From: Paraflavitalea soli
GTDB taxonomy: Bacteria > Bacteroidota > Bacteroidia > Chitinophagales > Chitinophagaceae
NCBI RefSeq assembly: GCF_003555545.1
Contig: NZ_CP032157.1
Span: 6,576,546 to 6,640,545, forward strand
DNA: 64,000 bases
Direction of reading: 5' to 3'
The notes below the pieces were generated by a model that worked only from the letters and a program-made list of their open reading frames with translations, did not search any database and was not told the origin of the DNA. Numbering within the stretch: position 1 is the first letter of the stretch; each line of letters starts with the position of its first letter. The position numbers and the translations under genes were made by a program. This document shows positions 1 through 5,675 of the stretch, piece by piece.

Positions 1-396
1 CATTATTTATTGATACTGATACGCAAGGGCACAATAAAGGCATTGGAAAAGTCGAGGAACCAAAGCTACAGGGATTTGCTGAGTGATTATGAGTTGGACT
101 GGGATAAACTGGAATTAATAGGTCAGCCAGGCGCCTTCAAATGGCACAGGCCTGAGCACATGGAGCCGCGCGGTACAGCATCTCTGGAAATAGTGAGAAC
201 GGATATCCAGTCACAGATAAAGGAGTGCTTGGACCTACTGGATCAAATGAAGCAGGGAGAAGGCATCTTGTACAAGACCATGATGACAGTCAATGGCCTT
301 GGAAAGATTGATGTGTATCATTATATCTGTTTCCTGGTACAACATGCAAAAAGGCATATTGTACAGATGCAGGAACTGGAAAATAGCTTATCGTAA
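1..396 (+). CDS. DinB-like protein, C-terminal part (5' end cut by window)
   Basis: The frame is open to the first base, so the true start probably lies outside the window; the first in-window start is a TTG at 10. The visible 128 residues are helical. They end with H104 and an HxxxH pair (H112, H116) in the last helix, which fits the metal-binding histidines of the DinB/YfiT four-helix-bundle superfamily. Members are often thiol-dependent S-transferases or damage-inducible proteins of unknown role. The tRNA array starts about 45 bases downstream on the same strand; nothing shows a functional link. The assignment rests on the histidine pattern and helical character and could be wrong at family level. 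Confidence 0.55.
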   Translation, partial: HYLLILIRKGTIKALEKSRNQSYRDLLSDYELDWDKLELIGQPGAFKWHRPEHMEPRGTASLEIVRTDIQSQIKECLDLLDQMKQGEGILYKTMMTVNGLGKIDVYHYICFLVQHAKRHIVQMQELENSLS

Positions 397-439
397 ATAA
401 AGGATTTCACTAATTACTCCTTTAAATAGATTGAATGAT

Positions 440-561
440 GCCGTAGTGCAGCGTTTCTTCGGTAGCAACCTGGTAAGATACACGTCAAACCTGGAAGGTC
501 GTGGGTTCAAATCCTGCTCCTGCCGTTAGGCGGGATAGCTCAAGGATAACAGTCGCTATGC
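440..561 (+). tRNA. Probable circularly permuted tRNA-like gene (element 1)
   Basis: The 3' half comes first: T-stem GTGGG 501-505 and CCTGC 513-517 around loop TTCAAAT, then acceptor strand TCCTGCC 518-524. After a 4-base spacer (GTTA) comes the 5' half: acceptor strand GGCGGGA 529-535, then TA and a D-arm-like segment (538-553) with GG in the loop. The two acceptor strands pair over 7 bp with one G.U. The unit begins with leader motif GCCGTA (440-445). Its variable octamer 446-453 pairs with 554-561 over 7 of 8 positions, two of them wobble. The anticodon arm is unclear. GCTAT 555-559 could pair with GTAGC 462-466, but this competes with the leader helix and leaves a 34-base variable region. 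Amino acid identity is not assigned. Confidence 0.5.
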
Positions 562-583
562 GCCTGTAGCTCATTCAACAATT

Positions 584-656
584 ATAGCAGCATTCCAATT
601 GGTTGGATACTTCGCCTGGAACGAAGAGGATGCAGGTTCGAGTCCTGCCTGCTATG
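584..656 (+). tRNA. tRNA with apparent UGG (Pro) anticodon
   Basis: This is a complete, unpermuted cloverleaf. Acceptor ATAGCAG/CTGCTAT pairs over 7 bp, anticodon stem CTTCG/CGAAG over 5, and T-stem GCAGG/CCTGC over 5 with loop TTCGAGT. The D-stem is short (TCC/GGA). The seven-base anticodon loop is CCTGGAA, which puts TGG at 34-36. Position 33 is then C instead of the near-universal U, so the proline call is doubtful. No CCA is encoded. The acceptor starts with an A-U pair, as in several tRNAs of this array. Confidence 0.65.
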
Positions 657-663
657 CAAAGTT

Positions 664-765
664 GCCGTAAAGAAGGATTACTTCGGCTCCATTAGTTCAA
701 CTGGTAGGACATGTATGAACAGTACAGATGCGGGTTCGATCCCCGTATGGAAAATAACCCTTCTT
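664..765 (+). tRNA. tRNA-like RNA inside a leader/trailer helix (element 2)
   Basis: Leader GCCGTA 664-669 is followed by AAGAAGG 670-676, which pairs perfectly with CCTTCTT 759-765. Inside lies an unpermuted tRNA-like body. Its acceptor has only 5 bp (TCCAT 688-692 with ATGGA 747-751). The D-arm is GTTC/GGAC, and the T-arm is GCGGG/CCCGT with loop TTCGATC. The anticodon arm is TGTA/TACA around TGAACAG, which has G at position 33, so no anticodon can be assigned. The short acceptor and poor anticodon arm suggest a decayed or specialised tRNA. Confidence 0.5.
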
Positions 766-783
766 GATTTTGTTGCCCTTCAT

Positions 784-855
784 GGTCTGTTCGTTCAATG
801 GTCAGGACGCAGGGTTTTCATTCCTGAAATGAGGGTTCGATTCCCTTGCAGACTA
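784..855 (+). tRNA. tRNA-Glu(UUC)
   Basis: Acceptor GGTCTGT/GCAGACT pairs over 7 bp including two G.U pairs. The D-stem is GTTC/GGAC, the anticodon stem CAGGG/TCCTG, and the loop TTTTCAT gives anticodon TTC. The T-stem is GAGGG/CCCTT with loop TTCGATT. The discriminator is A and no CCA is encoded. Confidence 0.87.
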
Positions 856-863
856 CATAGCGT

Positions 864-908
864 GTCGTAAACCAGTGTTACTTCGTCTTGAAGCCGCAAA
901 AAACACTG
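864..908 (+). ncRNA. Leader-motif hairpin without an enclosed tRNA (element 3)
   Basis: GTCGTA 864-869 is followed by variable bases containing CAGTGTT 873-879. These pair perfectly with AACACTG 902-908, enclosing only 22 bases. The TTACTTCG part of the motif is present at 878-885. No tRNA arm is enclosed. It may be the remnant of a unit that lost its tRNA, or the minimal functional RNA of the family. Confidence 0.55.
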
Positions 909-932
909 CTTGCCTGTTACCGCTATTGCTTT

Positions 933-1004
933 AGTCTATTGGTGTAAGGGTTAACATCCTGGATTGTCGATCCGGAGAAACGGGTTCGAATCCCGTATAG
1001 ACTG
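933..1004 (+). tRNA. tRNA-Asp(GUC)
   Basis: Acceptor AGTCTAT/ATAGACT pairs perfectly over 7 bp. The D-stem is GTGT/ACAT, the anticodon stem CTGGA/TCCGG, and the loop TTGTCGA gives anticodon GTC. The T-stem ACGGG/CCCGT has loop TTCGAAT. The discriminator G is usual for Asp. An additional 6-bp helix, CCTGTT 913-918 with AACAGG 1008-1013, encloses the whole tRNA. Confidence 0.92.
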
Positions 1005-1014
1005 CTAAACAGGT

Positions 1015-1130
1015 GTCGTAGACAAGCGTTACTTCGGTTAATCTATGAGACGTTGGTTCGAATCCAACCCGGTTCATGAGAGGAATCGGTAGCTCAGTTG
1101 GTAGAGCAATAAACTTTATGTGCGCTTGTC
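1015..1130 (+). tRNA. Circularly permuted tRNA-Lys(UUU) (element 4)
   Basis: The order is leader GTCGTA 1015-1020, GACAAGCG 1021-1028, TTACTTCGG 1029-1037, tRNA 3' half 1038-1076, spacer 1077-1082, tRNA 5' half 1083-1117, ATGTG 1118-1122 and CGCTTGTC 1123-1130. The last octamer is the exact reverse complement of 1021-1028. Joining 1083-1117 to 1039-1076 gives a 73-base cloverleaf. Its acceptor is GAATCGG/CCGGTTC (7 bp, one G.U), the D-stem GCTC/GAGC, and the anticodon stem ATAAA/TCTAT with one A.C mismatch. The loop becomes CTTTTAA, the canonical Lys-UUU loop. The T-stem is GTTGG/CCAAC with loop TTCGAAT, and the discriminator is A. The joint falls after base 34 or 35, because one T is shared. 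Joining at an anticodon-loop nick is chemistry suited to the nearby RtcB. Confidence 0.82.
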
Positions 1131-1150
1131 GGCTCATTACCCTGTTTATG

Positions 1151-1219
1151 GCGACCTGGTGCAATGGTAGCATCCCACCCTCATAAGGTGAAGATTTCAG
1201 TTCGAATCTGGAGGTCGCA
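1151..1219 (+). tRNA. tRNA-Met(CAU)
   Basis: The acceptor GCGACC pairs with GGTCGC. The D-stem is GTGC/GCAT, and anticodon loop CTCATAA gives CAT. The anticodon stem CCACC/GGTGA has a C.A mismatch at its outer pair. The T-stem is TTCAG/CTGGA with loop TTCGAAT. The gene is slightly short because the D-loop and variable loop are small. CAT could also be initiator or lysidine-type Ile2. A normal pair at the acceptor end argues against an initiator. Confidence 0.83.
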
Positions 1220-1226
1220 ACTTCGA

Positions 1227-1299
1227 TGGCTTGTAGCTCAACGGTGAGAGCAGCTGCCTTATACGCAGAAGGTTGTGAGTTCGATCCTCGCCAGGCCAA
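1227..1299 (+). tRNA. tRNA-Ile(UAU)
   Basis: Acceptor TGGCTTG/CAGGCCA forms 7 pairs. The D-stem is GCTC/GAGC, the anticodon stem GCTGC/GCAGA has a G.A outer mismatch, and loop CTTATAC gives anticodon TAT. The T-stem is GTGAG/CTCGC. A UAU anticodon reads AUA directly and is uncommon in bacteria, which normally use a lysidine-modified CAU tRNA. Confidence 0.84.
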
Positions 1300-1304
1300 C
1301 CCAT

Positions 1305-1375
1305 ACCAGGTAGTGTAACCGGCCAACATATCACACTTTGACTGTGATGTTCTCAGTTCGAATCTGAGCCTGGTA
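1305..1375 (+). tRNA. tRNA-Gln(UUG)
   Basis: Acceptor ACCAGGT/GCCTGGT forms 7 pairs. The D-stem is short (TGT/ACA), the anticodon stem TCACA/TGTGA is perfect, and loop CTTTGAC gives TTG. The T-stem CTCAG/CTGAG has loop TTCGAAT. The spacer to the preceding tRNA is about five bases, which implies processing from a common transcript. Confidence 0.9.
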
Positions 1376-1381
1376 ACAAAT

Positions 1382-1453
1382 GTTGTCTTTAGTTTAACGG
1401 GTAAAATACCTCACTGTGAATGAGGAGAACAGGGTTCGAGGCCCAAAGACAAC
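1382..1453 (+). tRNA. tRNA-His(GUG)
   Basis: Acceptor TTGTCTT/AAGACAA pairs perfectly. It is extended by a G at position -1 facing C at position 73, the hallmark of histidine tRNA. The D-stem is GTTT/AAAT. The anticodon stem CCTCA/TGAGG is perfect around CTGTGAA, giving GTG. The T-stem is weak, with only GGG/CCC firmly paired. Confidence 0.89.
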
Positions 1454-1457
1454 CAAC

Positions 1458-1530
1458 ACGGCTTATAGTTCAAAGGAAGAACAGTACGCTACGAACGTAC
1501 AGATAGAAGTTCGAATCTTCTTAAGCCGTC
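1458..1530 (+). tRNA. tRNA-Arg(ACG)
   Basis: Acceptor ACGGCTT/AAGCCGT pairs perfectly and can extend to 8 bp. The D-stem GTTC/GAAC and anticodon stem GTACG/CGTAC are perfect. Loop CTACGAA gives ACG, which is normally edited to ICG by TadA. The T-stem is AGAAG/CTTCT with loop TTCGAAT. Confidence 0.9.
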
Positions 1531-1538
1531 AGCAATTT

Positions 1539-1609
1539 GGGAATATAGTTCAATGGCAGAACGCTCCGCTGTTAACGAAAGAACGGATGTTCGATCCATC
1601 CTGTTCCCA
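1539..1609 (+). tRNA. tRNA-Asn(GUU) with a damaged anticodon stem
   Basis: Acceptor GGGAATA/TGTTCCC forms 7 pairs with one G.U. The D-stem GTTC/GAAC and T-stem GGATG/CATCC are perfect. Loop CTGTTAA gives GTT. The anticodon stem is CTCCG facing CGAAAG, so it contains a C.A mismatch and a one-base bulge where CGGAG would be expected. Confidence 0.78.
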
Positions 1610-1622
1610 CAATCAAAAAAAA

Positions 1623-1692
1623 GACGAATAACTCCAATGGTAGAGTAGCCCGTTGAAGCCGGGTGTGTACAAGTTCGAATCTTGTTTCGTCC
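1623..1692 (+). tRNA. tRNA-Phe(GAA)
   Basis: Acceptor GACGAA pairs with TTCGTC. The D-stem is ACTC/GAGT, the anticodon stem GCCCG/CGGGT, and loop TTGAAGC gives GAA. The T-stem ACAAG/CTTGT has loop TTCGAAT. The acceptor has six clear pairs and the seventh is ambiguous. Confidence 0.84.
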
Positions 1693-1698
1693 GCCAAT

Positions 1699-1770
1699 AC
1701 AGGTTTGATGTAACTGGCAACAACCCGGACTCCAAATCCGGACATGAAGGTTCGAATCCTTCAACCTGTG
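1699..1770 (+). tRNA. tRNA-Trp(CCA)
   Basis: Acceptor ACAGGTT/AACCTGT and anticodon stem CCGGA/TCCGG pair perfectly. Loop CTCCAAA gives CCA. The T-stem is GAAGG/CCTTC with loop TTCGAAT. The discriminator G is as expected for Trp. This is the last tRNA before the ATPase gene. Confidence 0.92.
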
Positions 1771-1801
1771 CTAAAATTAAATACTATGCGCACGCTTGTA
1801 A

Positions 1802-1875
1802 TGAAATAGTGAACAGTTCTTAATACCTGTCCGTGTAAATGCATAGGCAGAAGAATTACTGGTTAAACTATTTCA
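1802..1875 (+). promoter_or_regulatory. Structured leader before the AAA+ ATPase gene
   Basis: TGAAATAGT 1802-1810 is the exact reverse complement of ACTATTTCA 1867-1875, a 9-bp helix ending ten bases before the ATPase start codon. Inside it are shorter complementary segments such as ACAG/CTGT. It lies between the last tRNA and the coding genes of the apparent unit, so it could control processing or read-through from the array into the ATPase and rtcB. Function is not known. Confidence 0.45.
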
Positions 1876-1885
1876 ACTTTAAATA

Positions 1886-2959
1886 ATGGACAATACAATT
1901 GAACAGAGAATTATCAATGCCAATAGCATATTTGATAATTATTACATCGACAGTAAGGCTTTATACATGTATTGCTTTACAGGGGTGCCATGTATAGATT
2001 TTATCGATGATATTGAAGGAGAAAAGGCATTCAATGCATTTCGTGAAAAATACAGCCCGTTTATTCAGTCCGTTCATACTTATCGAAAATTCAGGCGAAA
2101 GCAGAAGAAGGTAAACTTTGACGACACGGTAGTTGTATTGAAAGATCATTGTGTGATGGAATTTTCCAATGGCTATTGCGAGATCCTGCACGATGGGCGC
2201 AATGGGCTATTCTTTACAGAAGTCATCAATCTCCTGCAGTCCTTTAAAGAAAAGCAACGGAGAAAACCGCTGGAGATCAACCTGATCGTAAAAACCAATA
2301 GCTATCTGGAGCTGAAAGCCATGGAGATCAAAAGAACTAAGCTGGACCTGGCATTGTTTTATGAGGATGACTTTCAGGCAGTAGATGAGGCGATCAGGAA
2401 ACGCCTGAATCAGGAAGATGATAAAGGGATTGTATTACTGCACGGCTTGCCGGGATCGGGTAAAACGACCTACCTGCGCTACCTGATTGGAAGACTCAAG
2501 AAGAAAGTATTGTTTTTGTCGCCCAATATTGCTAGCTGCTTAACGGACCCCGATTTTATTGATCTGCTCATCGATAACCCCAATAGCGTGGTGATTATTG
2601 AGGACGCAGAAAATGTGATCATGGACCGGAGAACCAATCCACAGTCATCAGTATCTAATTTACTGAATATTTCAGATGGCTTGCTGGCCGATTTTCTGAA
2701 TGTACAATTGATCTGTACATTTAATAACTCAGTCACCATGATCGATAATGCCCTGATGAGAAAAGGACGCTTGATAGCCCGGTATGAATTTGGTAAATTG
2801 AGCGTCGCCAAAGCACAGCAGTTGAGCAATCACCTCGGCTTTGATACATTAATAAAACAGCCTATGACAATTGCCGAGATCGCCAACCCGCATGAACAGG
2901 TCAATCAACCTCAACAGGTGCAGGCTATCGGCTTCAGGAGAGCTGTTATTGAAAACTAA
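1886..2959 (+). CDS. BCS1-like AAA+ ATPase next to RtcB
   Basis: The 357-residue protein has an N-terminal domain of about 170 residues that I do not recognise, followed by one AAA+ module. Walker A is GLPGSGKT at 187-194 and Walker B is VVIIEDAE at 235-242. A sensor-1 type Asn follows ICTF (276-280), and an arginine-finger region RKGR sits at 292-295, resembling BCS1-type AAA proteins. No transmembrane segment or nuclease motif is visible. The stop codon lies 6 bases before rtcB, so the two are almost certainly co-transcribed and functionally coupled. An inferred role is ATP-driven remodelling or delivery of RNA or an RNA-protein complex to the ligase, or sensing of damage. The start ATG at 1886 follows an A/T-rich leader without a clear Shine-Dalgarno, usual in Bacteroidota. 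Confidence 0.82.
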   Translation: MDNTIEQRIINANSIFDNYYIDSKALYMYCFTGVPCIDFIDDIEGEKAFNAFREKYSPFIQSVHTYRKFRRKQKKVNFDDTVVVLKDHCVMEFSNGYCEILHDGRNGLFFTEVINLLQSFKEKQRRKPLEINLIVKTNSYLELKAMEIKRTKLDLALFYEDDFQAVDEAIRKRLNQEDDKGIVLLHGLPGSGKTTYLRYLIGRLKKKVLFLSPNIASCLTDPDFIDLLIDNPNSVVIIEDAENVIMDRRTNPQSSVSNLLNISDGLLADFLNVQLICTFNNSVTMIDNALMRKGRLIARYEFGKLSVAKAQQLSNHLGFDTLIKQPMTIAEIANPHEQVNQPQQVQAIGFRRAVIEN

Positions 2960-2965
2960 CAAAGT

Positions 2966-4414
2966 ATGGCAAAGTTAAAATTAAAAGGAAAAGATTTGAG
3001 GGCAATTGGTTACCCGGAAGGACCGGTGATCAGCATTGCAATGAATCTGATGGAACGACATTATAAACACCACTCAACCGAACAGGCAATAGATATATTA
3101 AAAGAAGTATTGGCTACTCCGGCCGATTATGCGGAGGATGCAATACTGGCGCCTGTGGCGCAGCACTTATTGCCAAAGCCGGTTCCGGAAGGTGCAGAAA
3201 TATCACTGAACGCAACAGGTATACAGTTCAATGTATTCGGAGGAGAATTTATTGAGCCTGGCGCTATGAACCAGATGTACCAGGCCGCTAAACTACCCGT
3301 TTCCATAGCTGGCGCTTTAATGCCCGATGCCCATGCAGGATACGGTTTGCCGATCGGTGGTGTACTGGCAACAGAAAATGCCGTGATCCCCTATGGCGTA
3401 GGTGTCGATATCGGATGCCGGATGTGTTTATCCATATTTGATATAGATCCAAAAGAATTGACCCAGCGTGAGCACTATTTCACCCGTGAGTTGAATGAGG
3501 CCACCTTGTTTGGTGGAGGACGTCAGTTTGAATATTCCACAGAACATCCAGTCATTGATCGTCCGGAGTTTGGAGAACTATCTCTGCTGAAAGCCTTGCA
3601 AGGTAAGGCTGCCAAACAATTAGGTTCTTCCGGTTCCGGGAACCATTTTGCCGAATTCGGTATAGTGGAGATCAACGAAAAAGATACTCAATTGGGTGTT
3701 GAAGCAGGAACTTATCTCGGATTATTGACCCATTCAGGTTCCAGGGCCCTGGGCGCCAATATTGCCAACCACTATACCAAAGTGGCCAAACAAAAAAGGC
3801 GACTACCTGGGGAGGCCAATAACCTCGCCTGGTTAACTATGGATGAACAGGAAGGGATCGAATATTGGATGGCCATGAACCTGGCCGGTGATTATGCAAG
3901 CGCCTGTCATCATGTAATACACGCAAAGATTGCCAAACAACTGGCAAGGCAGCCATTAAAAATGGTAGAGAACCATCACAACTTCGCGTGGAGAGAAATG
4001 TATGAAGGGCGCGAAGTGATTGTTCATAGAAAGGGTGCTACCCCAGCTGGCAAGAATGTGTTGGGAATCATCCCGGGTTCTATGACCGCTCCTGGCTTTA
4101 TCGTAAAAGGAAAAGGCGAACTGGCTGCCATCAATTCAGCCTCTCATGGCGCCGGAAGAAAGATGAGCAGGACGGCAGCTATGAATGCCATAACAAAGAG
4201 TGCCTTGCAGGAAATGCTGACGAAGCATGGCGTAAAGCTGCTGGGAGGTGGATTGGATGAGGCGCCGCATGCGTATAAAGACATTTATACGGTGATGAAT
4301 GCGCAGCAACACCTCGTGGATACAGTAGGTCTGTTCTACCCTAAGATCGTGAAGATGGACGGCACAGCACCTAAGCCCTGGATGAAAAAAGGCAAGGAAG
4401 AGTTGGGTGAGTAG
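2966..4414 (+). CDS. rtcB: RtcB-family RNA 2',3'-cyclic-phosphate/5'-OH ligase
   Basis: This protein joins RNA ends bearing 3'-phosphate or 2',3'-cyclic phosphate to 5'-OH ends, using GTP and Mn2+. It is 482 residues, longer than the roughly 408-residue E. coli enzyme and close to archaeal and metazoan RtcB. Family residues are all visible: D121 and H123 in MPDAHAG, D148 and C151 in VDIGCRM, N226-H227 in GSGNHF, H256 in LLTHSGSR, H337-H338, H354, and the guanylylated H394 in SASHGAGR. The C-terminus carries the conserved GGGLDEAPHAYKDI and KMDG segments. It follows the ATPase gene by 6 bases and lies downstream of the tRNA array. Neither RtcA, RtcR nor archease is in the window. RtcB handles ends made by anticodon nucleases and tRNA-splicing endonucleases, which matches the permuted tRNA-Lys upstream. 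Confidence 0.96.
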   Translation: MAKLKLKGKDLRAIGYPEGPVISIAMNLMERHYKHHSTEQAIDILKEVLATPADYAEDAILAPVAQHLLPKPVPEGAEISLNATGIQFNVFGGEFIEPGAMNQMYQAAKLPVSIAGALMPDAHAGYGLPIGGVLATENAVIPYGVGVDIGCRMCLSIFDIDPKELTQREHYFTRELNEATLFGGGRQFEYSTEHPVIDRPEFGELSLLKALQGKAAKQLGSSGSGNHFAEFGIVEINEKDTQLGVEAGTYLGLLTHSGSRALGANIANHYTKVAKQKRRLPGEANNLAWLTMDEQEGIEYWMAMNLAGDYASACHHVIHAKIAKQLARQPLKMVENHHNFAWREMYEGREVIVHRKGATPAGKNVLGIIPGSMTAPGFIVKGKGELAAINSASHGAGRKMSRTAAMNAITKSALQEMLTKHGVKLLGGGLDEAPHAYKDIYTVMNAQQHLVDTVGLFYPKIVKMDGTAPKPWMKKGKEELGE

Positions 4415-4435
4415 AGTAGCCCGGAATGGAGCGGT

Positions 4436-5533
4436 TTATATCAGGGAATCGAAAATGTAATAAAGCGGCGATTCTTCCAGCACCTTGCGAATTGGCCTCG
4501 CATCGGTAGATTCCCACTTGATTAGCCGGATGAAACCATCCGCTATTTCTATACCTGTAATATCGCCATCACTAAAGCAACAGCACCCGCTGTTAAAATA
4601 ACTGGGATGCGCCATGGTTTTGACAAGTTTCTTACCGGCGTATTCCAGTTTTCTTTTTTCTATATCCTCCGTAATTGTTTTGATCAATATTTCATCTCCC
4701 GATCCTATCGCTTTCTCCAGTTGCTTAGTGAGCCGGTCAATATGATCAAGAGAAGCAAAAACGGGTTTATGTGTATGGCCAGAGATAAAGAGCAGGTTCT
4801 TTTGTGTAGCGCTCCATTCGTACATCATAATATTGTGCCGGTCCACCAGTTCAAAAGAATCAGAAGTAGTATTGATGCTGATCTCCAGGAAACGTTGAAT
4901 AGGTGTCCAGATGGCAGCCACCACCCATTTGCTGAAAGCATTACCATCACTTTTTTTATCCCCCTGGTGCCCATGCGTTAAAAACAAAGCATATTCCTGT
5001 TCATGATAACTGGTATGAAGCAGGATGCCTTCATAAACCTTGAGCTTATCACCAAAGATCGGTTTAAGGTATTGATTCTGTTGGATCAGGTAGTTCCATT
5101 CCAGGTCATGATTGCCAAAAACACGGTAATAGCGGTCAGCCTGGAGAAACCTCGCTTCCTCGAGCAAAGTGGGACGGTTCTTCTCTATGACTGCCGTAGG
5201 CGTGTTTTCCCACAATTCCTCGCAATCACCCACATTGATGAATGTAAAGCCATGATCATAATAATATTGAAGTGCCTTCAGGTAATTGGCCTCTGCAGGG
5301 GCAAAATCATCGGCAAAATCTTTGCACCCTTTATGCTGATCAGAAAGTATAATAAACTTGGCAGTATCAATTTCGAAAGGGAGTATCAGGCCATTATTCC
5401 CCTTACCTTTCACAATGTCCTGCCGGAGTTTTGACAGCGAAGCAAATACCGCTTCCTTATCCGGAGAGGAAGAGACTTTTTCTGCCAGCCAGGTCACAGG
5501 CTTCCTGAATAACCACTGAAAAACCTTTTTCAT
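4436..5533 (-). CDS. Calcineurin-like metallophosphoesterase
   Basis: The 365-residue protein contains the metallophosphoesterase motifs in order: SDQH (D65, H67), GDCEE starting at 102, GNHD at 140-143, THGH (H187, H189) and GHTH at 242-245. These bind a dinuclear metal centre. The substrate cannot be predicted; the family includes protein phosphatases, nucleotide and lipid phosphodiesterases. No signal peptide is seen, so it is probably cytoplasmic. It converges on rtcB with about 20 bases between the stop codons and is not part of that operon. The gene stands alone on its strand; the next gene upstream diverges. Confidence 0.85.
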   Translation of the reverse strand: MKKVFQWLFRKPVTWLAEKVSSSPDKEAVFASLSKLRQDIVKGKGNNGLILPFEIDTAKFIILSDQHKGCKDFADDFAPAEANYLKALQYYYDHGFTFINVGDCEELWENTPTAVIEKNRPTLLEEARFLQADRYYRVFGNHDLEWNYLIQQNQYLKPIFGDKLKVYEGILLHTSYHEQEYALFLTHGHQGDKKSDGNAFSKWVVAAIWTPIQRFLEISINTTSDSFELVDRHNIMMYEWSATQKNLLFISGHTHKPVFASLDHIDRLTKQLEKAIGSGDEILIKTITEDIEKRKLEYAGKKLVKTMAHPSYFNSGCCCFSDGDITGIEIADGFIRLIKWESTDARPIRKVLEESPLYYIFDSLI

Positions 5534-5675
5534 GGCATAATTTATAGAAATTAAGTGAAAGCTGATGCAGATGTGGAAAGGGTGTAGGACGGCCTTGTTG
5601 CCGGTTATGGAAAATTGATTACTTTTAAAGAAGGCATACCCCCGTTTTGAATGCCTGCTATTAATTCATCTTACC

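Noticed and set aside
142-158. TGGCAC...GC as a sigma-54 promoter for the RtcB unit
   Set aside because: The spacing between GG and GC is 11, not 10, and it lies inside the DinB-like coding sequence.
1015-1130. Two-piece (permuted) tmRNA as an explanation for the permuted tRNA
   Set aside because: There is no tag-peptide frame. A full D-arm and a Lys anticodon arm are present, and the acceptor lacks the alanine-type G.U pair.
440-1130. CRISPR array
   Set aside because: The repeated motif is too short and imperfect, spacing is irregular, no cas genes are present, and the variable segments pair with local sequence.
931-1764. Open frames of 71-132 codons across the tRNA array (931-1329, 1416-1631, 1489-1764)
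   Set aside because: They run through well-formed tRNA cloverleaves; the frames are by-products of T-arm sequences and show no protein family character.
4415-4435. Terminator between rtcB and the convergent phosphoesterase
   Set aside because: No stem with a T-run is visible in the 21-base gap.
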